Assembly (NCBI GenBank): GCA_025363655.1
Contig: JANYDK010000065.1
Span: forward strand, 1-44,277
DNA: 44,277 nt
Direction of reading: 5' to 3'
From: Deltaproteobacteria bacterium
Lineage (GTDB): Bacteria; Myxococcota_A; Polyangia; Polyangiales; JADJMO01
The translations under genes and the position numbers were made by a program. Below the pieces are notes generated by a model. That model did no database searches and was not told where the DNA came from. It saw nothing but the letters and a program-made list of their open reading frames with translations. Below, piece by piece: positions 35,544-44,200 of this stretch (its first letter is position 1; the number at the start of each line of letters is the position of its first letter).

Positions 35544-37706
35544 ATGCCCGTCCACGATCCGCCCGCCGTCCCCGAGACGGCCGTTTTGCCCGTGCGAACC
35601 GGCCCGCCGCGCTTTCCAGCGGCGCTCCTCGAGCCTCCCATCGCGCTCGTCGATTTGGGGACGCCGCTCGAAGGCGCCGCGCTGATCGAAGCGGCGAAGA
35701 ACCTCTCGCAACCGCGCGCGCTGGTGGCGATGCGCGGCGTGATCACCAAGGTGTCGGTGATCCCGATGCGCGGTCGACGCGTGCTGCGCGTACCGATGCG
35801 CTCGGGAGACGTCACGGTCGAGCTCTGGTGGTTCTTCGCTTCGAAATCGGCGCGCGCGCTCCAAGGTGAGGTCGTCCTCATCGGGACGCCGACGCTCGAT
35901 CCGAAGAAGCCCGGCGTGCTCCGCGTCATCCATCCGCGCATCGTCACGGCGGAGCGTCTCGGCAAGCTCGAGGCGGTCTACCTCGGCACCGGCAGCGCAC
36001 GGGTCGCGCAGACGCTGGCGTTCTCGCTCGATCGCGTCGCGCTCGATCGTGACGCGCTCGCCGGCGTCGATCCCCTCCCGCGGGCGCTCGCCGAGGCTCG
36101 ATCGGAGCCGCCGATCGGTGAGCTGCTCCTCGCGCTCCATCGCCCGACGACACGCGCCTCGTGGGAAGCGGCGCGGGGCGCCTTTCGCCTGCGCATGGCG
36201 TGGGCCGAGGCGTGCTGGTCGATCGCAAGGCGGCTCGAGCGTGAGCGCGCGCTCGACGGCAAGAGGGCCTCGCCGATCACGATCACGCCCGAGCATCACG
36301 CGCGCTTTCGCGAAGCGCTCGGCTTCACGCTCACCGGCGCACAAGAGCGCGCGATCTCGACGATTTCGACGGCGCTCGAGAAATCACAGCCTGCGCGCTT
36401 GCTCCTGACGGGCGACGTCGGCACCGGGAAGACCGCGGTCCTCCTCGCGGCTGCTGCGGCGACGGTGCAAGCGGGCTTGCAGGTGGCGATCCTCGCGCCG
36501 ACCACTGCGCTCGCCGATCAATATGCAGATGCCGCTGCTGCGGTGCTGAAGCGCCTCGGTGCGCGCCTCGGGTCGCTGGTCGGTGTGGTCGCCGCCGGTG
36601 CGCGTCGTCAGGTGCTCGACGATCTCGCGCAAGGTCGCATCGACGTGATCCTCGGTACGCACGCGCTCCTTGCCGACGACGTGCAGTTCGCGCGGCTCGG
36701 GTTGGTGGTGCTCGACGAGCAACATCGCCTCGGCGTCGGGCAGCGTCTGGCGCTCGGTCGCAAGGGGGGCAGCGGTGATGGCGACGTCGCGCCGCATCTC
36801 TTGACCGTCTCGGCGACGCCGATTCCTCGCACGCTGGCGATCGCGCTCCGCGGCGAGATACAGGCCGTGCACCTCGACGAGGCGCCGGCCGGTCGGCTTC
36901 CGATCGAGACCGAGGTCCTCGCGCGCGGGCATTGGCCTCGCGTGCTCGAAGCGATCACCAAGACCGTCGCTGCCGGCGAGTCTGTTTTCGTCGTGTGCGC
37001 GACGATCGACGGCAAAGACGAGGGCGAGAGCGGCGACGGCGACGAAGCGGACGCCGAGGATCGCATCGGACCCGGCGCAAAGGCGCGCTTCGCCGAGCTC
37101 ACCAAGTTGCTCGGTAAAAAGCAGGTCGTTCTCGCGCATGGCGGCCTCGCCGACGACGTTCGTCGGGCCTCGTTGAAGGCGTTTCGCGTCGGTCGCGCGC
37201 GGGTGCTGGTCGGCACCTCACTCTTGGAAATCGGGCTCGACGCGCGGGATGCGACGTTGATGGTGGTCGACGGCGCCGATCGCTTCGGGCTCGCGCAGCT
37301 CCATCAACTTCGTGGACGTGTCGGTCGTGGGGAGCGCGCCTCGCGTTGTCTCTTGGTCCACGGGGAAGGCATCGCGCCGACCTCGCAGGCGCGCCTCGCG
37401 GCGATCGCCCAGCTGGTCGATGGGCTCGCCGTCGCTCGTGAAGATCTGCGCTTGCGTGGCGCCGGTGATCTCGACGGGGCTCGCCAGTCGGGCGAAGCGC
37501 TCGGCTTTCGCTTCCTCGATCCGCTCCTCGACGAGGGCTTGATCATCGACGCCGAAGCCGACGTGCGTGCGCTCTTCGAGGGCTCGTCTGGAACCGAAGT
37601 CGTGCTCCAGAGGCCCGAGCACGCCGGTTTGAAATACGTCTTCGACCGTCTGCAGAAGCACGCCGATGCGCAGGAGCTCGGCGCGGTCCGCGAGGAGGCG
37701 GGATGA
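35544..37706 (+). CDS. recG: ATP-dependent DNA helicase RecG
   Basis: 720 residues. Branch-specific helicase that reverses stalled forks and processes Holliday-type junctions. An N-terminal OB-type wedge region (about 50-140) is followed by a helicase core: motif I GDVGTGKT (about 293-300), GTHALLADDV, the DEQH box in LVVLDEQHRLGVGQR, SATPIPRTLAIALRGE, and the C-terminal half with GTSLLEIGLDARDATLMVVDGADRFGLAQ, HQLRGRVGRGE and the RecG-specific end (DLRLRGAGDLDGARQSGEALGF). The wedge looks poorly conserved. Start ATG at 35544 has GGAGG upstream. Ends in ATGA overlapping the sulfatase-fold gene start. Confidence 0.92.
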   Translation: MPVHDPPAVPETAVLPVRTGPPRFPAALLEPPIALVDLGTPLEGAALIEAAKNLSQPRALVAMRGVITKVSVIPMRGRRVLRVPMRSGDVTVELWWFFASKSARALQGEVVLIGTPTLDPKKPGVLRVIHPRIVTAERLGKLEAVYLGTGSARVAQTLAFSLDRVALDRDALAGVDPLPRALAEARSEPPIGELLLALHRPTTRASWEAARGAFRLRMAWAEACWSIARRLERERALDGKRASPITITPEHHARFREALGFTLTGAQERAISTISTALEKSQPARLLLTGDVGTGKTAVLLAAAAATVQAGLQVAILAPTTALADQYADAAAAVLKRLGARLGSLVGVVAAGARRQVLDDLAQGRIDVILGTHALLADDVQFARLGLVVLDEQHRLGVGQRLALGRKGGSGDGDVAPHLLTVSATPIPRTLAIALRGEIQAVHLDEAPAGRLPIETEVLARGHWPRVLEAITKTVAAGESVFVVCATIDGKDEGESGDGDEADAEDRIGPGAKARFAELTKLLGKKQVVLAHGGLADDVRRASLKAFRVGRARVLVGTSLLEIGLDARDATLMVVDGADRFGLAQLHQLRGRVGRGERASRCLLVHGEGIAPTSQARLAAIAQLVDGLAVAREDLRLRGAGDLDGARQSGEALGFRFLDPLLDEGLIIDAEADVRALFEGSSGTEVVLQRPEHAGLKYVFDRLQKHADAQELGAVREEAG

Positions 37707-40700
37707 ACCAGCGCCCACGTGCGCTCGGGGCCCTCGTCGCGTTCCTCGCGTTCCTCCTGCCCGACGTCCAATGGGCGCGACGACTCGCCTGGCGAGCGGG
37801 AATTTCCGTGCTTCTGGCGCATCTGCTGCTTCAGCTGGAAGGCCTTCGAACGGTGCGCGTAGCGGGTACCGAGCTCGTCGGACCGTGGGAGACGGTGCTG
37901 GTCGCGCGGGGTGCGCCGGCGCTGGCGCTGGCGATGATCGCGCCGGCGTTCCTCGTCGTCGGTTTCTTCGCGGCGCTCGTTCCGATCGTCACGCGGCGCC
38001 CCGGACGCCTCGCGTGGGCTGGTGCTGCTGCCATCGTCGCGGGGACGCTCGCCGTCGATCTCTCGACTGGACGCAAGGCGCACGTCCTCGCGGTGCGCGC
38101 GCCCTTCGTCGTCGGCTTCGCCTTGGTGGCTGCGCTGGTGGCGTATTTCGTCTTGCCGCGCGTGCATCGGCTCGCGCAACGGAGCGCGCTCGTACTTCCG
38201 GTGCTCGGCGTCTTTCTCGGAGCCGCGGCCATCGTCGCCGACGCGCGCGTGCTCCCGCGGCTCTATCCGCCGTTTCACCTCGCGTGCATGGGGCTGGTGG
38301 TCATCGCGGTGATGATGATCGCCGACGGCCTCCTCGCGCTCGCGCGGCTTCATCGGTTCGCCCCGCTCGCCGTCGATGCATTGGCACTTTATGGAGCTTG
38401 GCAGGTCAATGTCGCCGGCGGTCGGCTGAAGTGGGCGGGCGAGGGGCTCGCGCGCTTCGACAATGCGAGGCGCGTGCTCGACGAGCGCAGCGCTTGGCTC
38501 GGACGCGCGAGTGAGTTGGCGACACGCTGGTGGCCGCCAGCGCCGCTCGAGCTCGGGGAGTCGGGCAACGATCCGCTCCTCGAGGACGGCGCGCGCTCGC
38601 TCGATGCGCAAGGTCGCGACGTGCTCCTCGTGACCATCGACGCGCTTCGTGCCGATCACGTCGGTGCCTATGGGTATGCGCGATCGACGACGCCGGCGAT
38701 TGACGCGCTCGCGGCCGAGGGGGTGCTCTTCGAGCACGCCTACACGCCGACGCCGCACACGTCGTACGCCGTGGCGTCGCTGATGACCGGGAAGTACATG
38801 CGCCCGATCCTCGCGCTCGAGGCGATCGCCGGTGGCGCGCGGAGGCCCGACGAGACGTGGGCGCTCCTCCTTCGCAACTATGGGTTTCGCACCGCCGCGT
38901 TCTACCCGCCGGCCGTCTTCTTCGTCGATGGTGAGCGCTTCGCCGATCTCGCCGGACGCGGGCTCGACTTCGAGTACCACAAGATCGAGTTCGCGGCGCC
39001 CGAGCTGCGGGCGAAGCAGCTGCGTGCGTGGCTCGACGGCGCGCCGAAGGACAAGCCGCTCTTCGCCTGGGTGCACCTCTTCGAGCCGCACGAGCCGTAC
39101 GTGATGCACGACGCGCATGCGTTCTCGGGCGGTGACGAGGAGATCAATCGCTACGACTCGGAGATCGCCGCCGCCGACGACGGAGTGCGCGCGCTGGTAG
39201 CGGCCTTTCGCGCGGCGCGTCCGTCGGCGATGGTGATCGTCACCGCCGATCACGGGGAAGCCTTCGGCGAGCATGGCGCGCGCTACCACGGGACGACGGT
39301 CTACGAAGAGCAGGTGCGCGTGCCGCTCGTCGTCTCCGCGCCGGGGCTCGTCGCCGCCGGTCGCCGCGTCGATCGGCCGGTGCAGCTCGTCGATTTGTTG
39401 CCGACCGTGCTCTCTGCGTACGGCATGCCGCGGCCGCCGCGCGTGCGGGGACGCGATCTTGGTGCGCTGCTCGCGATCACCGAGCCGACCGTGGGCGATG
39501 GAGTGGCGTTCTCCGAGGTCGACGAGGCGAAGATGTTCGCCAAAGGTTCGCGGCGGCTCATTTGCAACCAGCGCACGGCGACCTGCGCGCTCTACGATGT
39601 CGCCGCCGACCCCAAGGAAGAGCGCGCGATCGTCACTGCCGACGCCGAGCTGATGTCGATGCGCAAGGCGATGGGCGCCCTCATCGCCGGGAGCGCGCGT
39701 CTGGAAGGCTTTTCCGCAGGCGCGAACGCCTGGCCCGATGCGTTGCGACGCGCGTTCGAGGGGGAGGGCGAGGCGGCGATCGAGGTCACCGCGCTGCTCG
39801 ACGACGTCGACGTCGAGTTTCGTCGTCGCGCTGCCGAAGCCTTGGCGCGCCTCGGACGAGCCGAGACGGCGGTGCACGTCGCACGCGCGCTGGTGCACGA
39901 GGACGATGCGCTGACCTTGCAATGGCTGCACGTCGCCCGCGTGCGCACGCTTCGCGCCGACGAGGGTGCGCCCTTCTCCGAAGACACCGAACGTGCGGTG
40001 ATCGCGCTCCTCGATCAAGGCGCGTCGCTGCGTCGCTATGCGGCGCTCGCGCTCGCCGAAGGAGAAGCGCGCGGGACCTTGTCGCTCACCAGCGCGGTCG
40101 CGATCCGAGCGAGCACGGTGCTCGCGGAGTGGCTCCCGGCGGCGCGCGAAGACGCCGAGCTCGCCCGCGCCGTCGTCGAAGGACTCGTCACGCTCCGTCC
40201 CAAAGCCGGCCCCGCGGTGGCGAAGTTGGCGACGACGCCGCTCCTCGCTGCGCTCTCCGACGTGCGCCTTCGTGCGGTCGCCGCGCGCGCTCTCGGGCTC
40301 CTCGGCGATCCCGGCGCGGCTGCGGGTCTGGTCGCCCAAGTGTCGAACGAAAGGCACCTCGAGGCGCGTGCTGGAGAAGCCCTCGCGCTGGCCCGCGTCG
40401 GCGAACGTGAGCGAGCGCTCACATTTTTCGCGAGCATGCTCGGCGTGCCCGTCGCCGCACCGAGCGGTGTCGAGGCCCTCGCAGCCGCGCTCCCGACCGG
40501 AGTCGGTGCTTCGTTCCTCGTGCGTCCCGTCGCCGGCGCGACCAAGGGTCATTTCACGCTCGGCGTGATGAAGGGCGAGCGTCATCGGCTCCTCGTCGGC
40601 GCGGCGGTGGGTCGGGCCCTCCGCGCGCGGCTCGTCGTCGGCGCGACTCCAGGACCCTGGATCACCGCGACGGCAGGTGAAGCGGGCGCGATCTTCGAGC

Positions 40701-40912
40701 TCGACGATCAGCTCGGGCAACGCAAGGTGATCTCCGCGGTGGTCGACGTCGAGGCGCTCGATGGGCAACCGATCGGCCTCGTCGTCCTCGTGCCCCGCGT
40801 CGACGATCTCCCTCCGCCGAAGCCCGATCGCGACGTCGACGATCCCGAGGCTCCCGAGGCTCCCGAGATGCCGGGCAAGAACGAGAAGGTGCCGACCGAT
40901 GGCGGCCCCTGA
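37703..40912 (+). CDS. Membrane-anchored sulfatase/phosphatase-fold protein with HEAT-like C-terminal region
   Basis: 1069 residues. About six membrane helices in the first 230 residues, then an alkaline-phosphatase superfamily domain: VTIDALRADHVGAYGY (metal and substrate ligands), TPTPHTSYAVASLMTGKYM, HLFEPHEPY, and TADHGEAFGEHG...HGTTVYEEQVRVPLVV. The nucleophile position is Thr353 and the CxPxR motif for formylglycine is missing, so it is closer to LtaS/EptA-like transferases than to true sulfatases. C-terminal 350 residues are helical repeats (DVEFRRRAAEALARLGRAE, LRAVAARALGLLGDPGAA). It may transfer or hydrolyse phosphate-containing groups on envelope lipids or glycans. Start overlaps recG by four bases; a short EAPEAPEAPE repeat precedes the end, and the next gene starts inside this one. 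Confidence 0.8.
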   Translation: MNQRPRALGALVAFLAFLLPDVQWARRLAWRAGISVLLAHLLLQLEGLRTVRVAGTELVGPWETVLVARGAPALALAMIAPAFLVVGFFAALVPIVTRRPGRLAWAGAAAIVAGTLAVDLSTGRKAHVLAVRAPFVVGFALVAALVAYFVLPRVHRLAQRSALVLPVLGVFLGAAAIVADARVLPRLYPPFHLACMGLVVIAVMMIADGLLALARLHRFAPLAVDALALYGAWQVNVAGGRLKWAGEGLARFDNARRVLDERSAWLGRASELATRWWPPAPLELGESGNDPLLEDGARSLDAQGRDVLLVTIDALRADHVGAYGYARSTTPAIDALAAEGVLFEHAYTPTPHTSYAVASLMTGKYMRPILALEAIAGGARRPDETWALLLRNYGFRTAAFYPPAVFFVDGERFADLAGRGLDFEYHKIEFAAPELRAKQLRAWLDGAPKDKPLFAWVHLFEPHEPYVMHDAHAFSGGDEEINRYDSEIAAADDGVRALVAAFRAARPSAMVIVTADHGEAFGEHGARYHGTTVYEEQVRVPLVVSAPGLVAAGRRVDRPVQLVDLLPTVLSAYGMPRPPRVRGRDLGALLAITEPTVGDGVAFSEVDEAKMFAKGSRRLICNQRTATCALYDVAADPKEERAIVTADAELMSMRKAMGALIAGSARLEGFSAGANAWPDALRRAFEGEGEAAIEVTALLDDVDVEFRRRAAEALARLGRAETAVHVARALVHEDDALTLQWLHVARVRTLRADEGAPFSEDTERAVIALLDQGASLRRYAALALAEGEARGTLSLTSAVAIRASTVLAEWLPAAREDAELARAVVEGLVTLRPKAGPAVAKLATTPLLAALSDVRLRAVAARALGLLGDPGAAAGLVAQVSNERHLEARAGEALALARVGERERALTFFASMLGVPVAAPSGVEALAAALPTGVGASFLVRPVAGATKGHFTLGVMKGERHRLLVGAAVGRALRARLVVGATPGPWITATAGEAGAIFELDDQLGQRKVISAVVDVEALDGQPIGLVVLVPRVDDLPPPKPDRDVDDPEAPEAPEMPGKNEKVPTDGGP

Positions 40913-41603
40913 AACGCGGAAGCTGAAGACGCTCGCGCGCGAGATCTCTTCCTGTCGTGCATGTCCCCGGCTCGTCGATCATCGTGAGACCGTCGCCCGC
41001 GAGAAGCGACGCGCGTTCCGCGACTTCGACTATTGGGGTCGACCGGTGCCGGGGTTCGGCGATCCCGAGGCGACGCTGGTCATCGTCGGACTCGCGCCCG
41101 CGGCCCATGGCGCGAACCGCACCGGTCGCATGTTCACCGGCGATCGCTCGGGTGACTTCCTCTTCGCGGCGCTCCACCGCGCCGGCGTCGCCAACCAGAA
41201 GACGAGCGTGACGCGCGACGATGGCCTCGTGCTGTCGGGTGCCTACGTCCTCGCACCGGTTCGCTGCGCGCCGCCCGACAACAAGCCACTGCCCGAAGAG
41301 ATCGTCGCCTGCGCGCCCTTCCTCGATCGCGAGCTTTCGCTCTTGCCGCGGGTCACCGTCGCGCTCGCGCTCGGCGCCATCGGCTTCCGTGCCATCCTCG
41401 ATTTTCTCGAACGACGTGGAGAGACCATCCCCTCGCCGCGGCCTGCATTTTCGCACGGCGTCGAGCTTCGCATAGGAAAGCTATGGATCGTCGGCAGCTA
41501 CCACGTGAGCCAACAGAACACGCAAACGGGCCGTCTGACGGAGCCGATGTTCGACGACGTGGTGCGACGCGCGCTCACTCGTAGCCGAGGCGCCGCGAAG
41601 TGA
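40899..41603 (+). CDS. Family 5 uracil-DNA glycosylase
   Basis: 234 residues from ATG at 40899, inside the last 14 bases of the upstream gene. Removes uracil (and some hypoxanthine) from DNA to begin base excision repair. The sequence follows the UdgB family: ISSCRACPRLVDHRETVA, FDYWGRPVPGFGDP, VIVGLAPAAHGANRTGRMFTGDRSGDFLF, LAPVRCAPPDNKPLP, and GSYHVSQQNTQTGRLTEPM. Cysteines in CRACP and in RCAP/VAC presumably hold the [4Fe-4S] cluster known from the family. Co-transcribed with the recG gene group, which also concerns genome maintenance. Confidence 0.94.
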   Translation: MAAPETRKLKTLAREISSCRACPRLVDHRETVAREKRRAFRDFDYWGRPVPGFGDPEATLVIVGLAPAAHGANRTGRMFTGDRSGDFLFAALHRAGVANQKTSVTRDDGLVLSGAYVLAPVRCAPPDNKPLPEEIVACAPFLDRELSLLPRVTVALALGAIGFRAILDFLERRGETIPSPRPAFSHGVELRIGKLWIVGSYHVSQQNTQTGRLTEPMFDDVVRRALTRSRGAAK

Positions 41604-41708
41604 CAGAGGCAGCGCGAGCGTAACGTTCGCGTGACGAAGGTGATGCGTGCACTCCGCAGTCAGGGATGCTGCTTGCCGAGAGATCTCCAGCGCTTCATCC
41701 TTCGAGGG

Positions 41709-42197
41709 ATGCAGGCATTCCGGCCCTCCACGATCGTCGTGCTCGTGCTCGCGGGCGCGCTCGGCGCGTGCAGCAGCAGCAGCAGCAGCGGTGACGGCAG
41801 CGACTCCGGCGCGACGGTCTCCGACACGGTGCAAGACCTCTGCGTCGCGACCGTCAACTCCTACCGCGCCACGCTCGGCCTCGCCGCGCTCACGCGGTGG
41901 AAGGACAACGAGACCTGCGCGAACAACCAAGCGAAGAGCGACTCCGAATCGGGCACCGCGCACGGCGCCTTCTCGACGTGTCCGAACATGGCGCAAGACG
42001 AGTGCCCCGGCTGGGGCGGCACCTCGGAGTCGGTGGTGAAGGACTGCTTGCAGATGATGTGGGCCGAAGGTCCGGGCACCGACTACAGCAAGCACGGCCA
42101 CTACATCAACATGTCGAGCTCGAAGTACACGCAGGTCTCATGCGGCTTCTACCAAACGCCGAGCGGCAAATGGTGGGCAGTGCAGGACTTCCGGTGA
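41709..42197 (+). CDS. CAP (SCP/PR-1) domain lipoprotein
   Basis: 162 residues from ATG at 41709. Signal peptide with lipobox LGAC (Cys21), then a run of Ser residues from an (AGC)6 repeat and a short Gly/Asp/Ser linker. The CAP domain spans about 40-160: VNSYRATLGLAAL, WKDNETCANNQAK, GTAHGAF, QDECPGWGG, HYINMSSSKYTQVSCGFYQ and GKWWAVQDF. The usual metal His of CAP proteins corresponds to HGAF and HYIN positions, which are present; Cys residues are likely disulfide bonded. Secreted CAP proteins are often lipid-binding or protease-like; role here unknown. GTG at 41631 could start an alternative longer form, but the upstream segment is not signal-like. Confidence 0.85.
   Translation: MQAFRPSTIVVLVLAGALGACSSSSSSGDGSDSGATVSDTVQDLCVATVNSYRATLGLAALTRWKDNETCANNQAKSDSESGTAHGAFSTCPNMAQDECPGWGGTSESVVKDCLQMMWAEGPGTDYSKHGHYINMSSSKYTQVSCGFYQTPSGKWWAVQDFR
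41772..41789 (+). repeat. (AGC)6 trinucleotide repeat
   Basis: Six pure AGC codons (Ser) directly after the lipoprotein Cys codon. A pure triplet repeat in coding sequence is prone to slippage, which would only change spacer length because it stays in frame. Confidence 0.9.
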
Positions 42198-42201
42198 GGC
42201 G

Positions 42202-42849
42202 GTGAGCGCCGGCATGAGCGCGAGCGACCGCGACGCCCTTCCGCTCGCGGCGCGCAGCGTTGCCGATCGAAGCATCGGTCACGCGTACGGCACGGCATTT
42301 CGAGGCGCAGTCGAAGGGTACCTCCGCCACTACGGCGCGGCTGCCGGTGCCGAAGTCTTCGCGAAGCTGCCGCCGAATTATCGTTCGCTCCTGACGCCGA
42401 ACACGCCGGTGCTCGGCATCTTCGCCACCAAGAAGTATCCCTATGCGTTCATCGGCGAGCTCATTCGCACGATGCAGGTGGCCGTGCGTGAGCCGGACGA
42501 AGACGTCTTCATCCGACGCATCGCCACCATGGGCGTCGACGCTACCCTCGACACCGTCGAGCGCGTGATGCTTCGTTACCTCGTCTCCCCGCAAGCCATC
42601 GCCGAACGCGCACCCGAGCTCTGGCGCGTCTTCCACGATTGCGGGCGTGTCACCATCACGCTCCTCACGGATCGCGAGCTGCACAGCGAGGTCGCCGACT
42701 GGCCGTTCCACGACGTCCGCGTCTGCAAGCTCGGCGTCGAGGGTGGGCGGCGCCTCTTCGAGCGCAGCGGCTTGAAGAACGTCGAGGCCGCGCGCATCAA
42801 GTGCCAAGCGTGGGGTCACCCGGTGTGCGTCACGCGCGTGCGCTGGTAG
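42202..42849 (+). CDS. Uncharacterised protein, DUF2378-like layout
   Basis: 215 residues from GTG at 42202 (an ATG four codons later at 42214 is an alternative start). No signal peptide or membrane helix, so cytoplasmic. The order is a helical N-terminal half (YGTAFRGAVEGYLRHYGAA, FIRRIATMGVDATLDTVERVMLRYL) and a mixed C-terminal half with TITLLTDRELHSEV, CKLGVEGGRRLFERSGLKN and a final VCVTRVRW. The compact layout resembles the myxobacterial DUF2378/TIGR02265 family, but I cannot confirm this by eye. Starts four bases after the CAP gene stop and ends exactly one base before the convergent stop of the next gene. Confidence 0.6.
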   Translation: MSAGMSASDRDALPLAARSVADRSIGHAYGTAFRGAVEGYLRHYGAAAGAEVFAKLPPNYRSLLTPNTPVLGIFATKKYPYAFIGELIRTMQVAVREPDEDVFIRRIATMGVDATLDTVERVMLRYLVSPQAIAERAPELWRVFHDCGRVTITLLTDRELHSEVADWPFHDVRVCKLGVEGGRRLFERSGLKNVEAARIKCQAWGHPVCVTRVRW

Positions 42850-43377
42850 CTACTTTCGCGCGAGAAAATACGCCACCGCGCCGCCGACGAGGGCAAGGAG
42901 CACGGCGAGGAGGAGCCACGTCGACGATCGGCCACCGCCGGCTTCGCCAAACGCGCCCTGCGGCGGCGGAGGGAGCGACGGCGGTCCCGTGCGTTCGACG
43001 ACGAGGCCCTGCTGTTGGAAGAAAGTGGCGGCTTGCTCGAGGAAGGCGTCGTACTCGGCGCGGGTCATCGAGGCGATGTCGCCGAAGCGCTCTTTGTGCA
43101 CCATCTGTGCATATTCATAGGTGCGCAGCTCGACCGAGCCGGCCTTGGCGTTGGCGCTGCCGAGGATGAGGACCCGTTCGTCGGTGAAGACGAGGCGTAA
43201 GTGCTGCGTCGCTTGTGCGCCGCCTGCCGTGGAGACGACGTCGGGATCGCGCAGCTCGACGCGGGCCGAGGCGAGCCGGGTGGCCTCGAACCGATCGGCG
43301 AAGGCGTCGGCGAGGGCGCTGGCAGCGCCGGCGAATTTCGTACGGAGCTCGCTCCGCGGGATGCTCGGTCGGCTCAA
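42850..43377 (-). CDS. Tail-anchored protein of unknown function (start uncertain)
   Basis: No ATG is well placed. I use TTG at 43377, where the likely coding part begins (SRPSIPRSELRTKFAGAASALADAF); a TTG at 43494 would add a basic, unconvincing leader. With this start it has 175 residues. Residues 1-80 look globular (RLVFTDERVLILGSANAK), a helical stretch follows (MVHKERFGDIASMTRAEYDAFLEQAATFF), then a Pro-rich linker and a C-terminal hydrophobic helix (LLLAVLLALVGGAVAYFLA) ending RK, i.e. a tail anchor with the N-terminal part in the cytoplasm. Family not recognised. Confidence 0.55.
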   Translation of the reverse strand: MSRPSIPRSELRTKFAGAASALADAFADRFEATRLASARVELRDPDVVSTAGGAQATQHLRLVFTDERVLILGSANAKAGSVELRTYEYAQMVHKERFGDIASMTRAEYDAFLEQAATFFQQQGLVVERTGPPSLPPPPQGAFGEAGGGRSSTWLLLAVLLALVGGAVAYFLARK

Positions 43378-43541
43378 GGGGAAGGCTGATGGTAGCGCGT
43401 CGGGAGGGAGGTGGCAGGCGCCTCGGTGACGGGAGGCCTCATTTCTAGGCTGTTTGCGCGCCTTGTCCGCTCGATTGCACGCATTCGCATGCAAGGAGAA
43501 GTCGATCGTGGACCGTGGGTGAGCGAGGGTGTAAGAAACGC

Positions 43542-43570
43542 CCCGTGACGAGGAAGTGCGTCGTCACGGG
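43542..43570 (+). other. Perfect 10-bp hairpin overlapping the tRNA-Lys 5' end
   Basis: CCCGTGACGA at 43542-43551 and TCGTCACGGG at 43561-43570 are exact inverse complements with a 9-base loop. The 3' arm includes tRNA bases 1-3. Its last eight bases (GTCACGGG) recur in the tRNA at 43613-43620 (T arm), so the leader could also pair there. Seen directly; any role is unknown. Confidence 0.7.
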
Positions 43571-43640
43571 CCTCTAGCTCAGTTGGCAGAGCAGCGGACT
43601 TTTAATCCGTCGGTCACGGGTTCGAGCCCCGTGGGGCCCA
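43568..43640 (+). tRNA. tRNA-Lys(TTT)
   Basis: Cloverleaf: acceptor GGGCCTC paired with GGGGCCC (one G-T pair), D arm GCTC...GAGC, anticodon arm GCGGA/TCCGT with loop CTTTTAA (anticodon TTT), T arm ACGGG-TTCGAGC-CCCGT and discriminator A. Length 73; the CCA end is not encoded and must be added after transcription. Confidence 0.97.
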
Positions 43641-43983
43641 CTCGCAGAAAAATAGGGCGATCCGCGATCGCGCGCCGAAGCTGTCTGCAATTCATCTGCA
43701 ATTGGACGCGGGGGGAGCGCCGCTCAATCGGGTCTCGGCACGGACGATTGGAGTGCTCGCGTGGCACCGTCCGATCGGTCGCATTCAACAAGGCGTCGCA
43801 GGTCAGACAGGCCCGCCCGCAAGCCGGGCTCCCGCCGGAGGCCCGCCCGGAGGGCGCTTGGAATAGGTCAGAGAGCGGACGGTTCCGTGCGGCCATGGGG
43901 CGTTATGGAAACGCCGAACGGCTGGATCGCTCAATCTGCTTGGATCTCCCAGCCTCCTGTCATGGTGAGCGCATTCAGCGGTT
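43641..43983. other. About 340 bases without a gene downstream of tRNA-Lys
   Basis: No frame here has the composition of the window's genes. A GC-rich, partly palindromic stretch (about 43816-43860, CCGGGCTCCCGCCGGAGG) is the only structure. No repeat of the tRNA 3' end is visible that would mark an integration site. Confidence 0.6.
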
Positions 43984-44150
43984 CTACCCGCGCCGGCGAC
44001 GGCGCAGGCCGACGAGTGAAAGCGCAAGCCCGACGACGCTCAACACGCCCACAGTACTCACGGACGTCGAGCGCGGGCTCGTCGCGCATCCGCCACTGCT
44101 TCCTGTGCCGGTCCCACTACCCGTGCACGTTTTACTGTATCCGTTCGGCG
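43984..44150 (-). pseudogene. Remnant of a MYXO-CTERM-tailed surface protein
   Basis: The frame ends SSGGCA, a hydrophobic segment (VSTVGVLSVVGLALSLVG) and RRRRRG before a TAG stop at 43984-43986. This is the layout of the MYXO-CTERM sorting tail and shares SSGGCA with the Kelch protein tail. Upstream, the frame has a short Thr/Gly/Ser stretch (CTGSGTGTG) and then becomes non-coding-like and runs into the IS66-like ORF. So only the 3' end of a surface protein gene seems to be left. The upper boundary is approximate. Confidence 0.5.
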
Positions 44151-44200
44151 GACCGCGTTCCTGACGGTGGGCGCATAGTCGCGTAGCTCTCGTCGGTACG

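Noticed and set aside
37304-40768. A 1154-residue open frame on the minus strand opposite the sulfatase-fold gene
   Set aside because: Extremely Arg/Glu/His-rich with no domain; arises from high GC content opposite a real gene.
43579-43896. A minus-strand reading frame ending GPTGLEPVTDGLKVRCSAN
   Set aside because: Also the antisense translation of a tRNA, a recurrent database artefact; no coding signal.
43556-44164. A 202-residue plus-strand reading frame starting HGPLAQLAEQRTFNPSVTG across the tRNA
   Set aside because: This peptide is the translation of the tRNA-Lys sequence, a well-known false annotation; the rest of the frame has non-coding composition.
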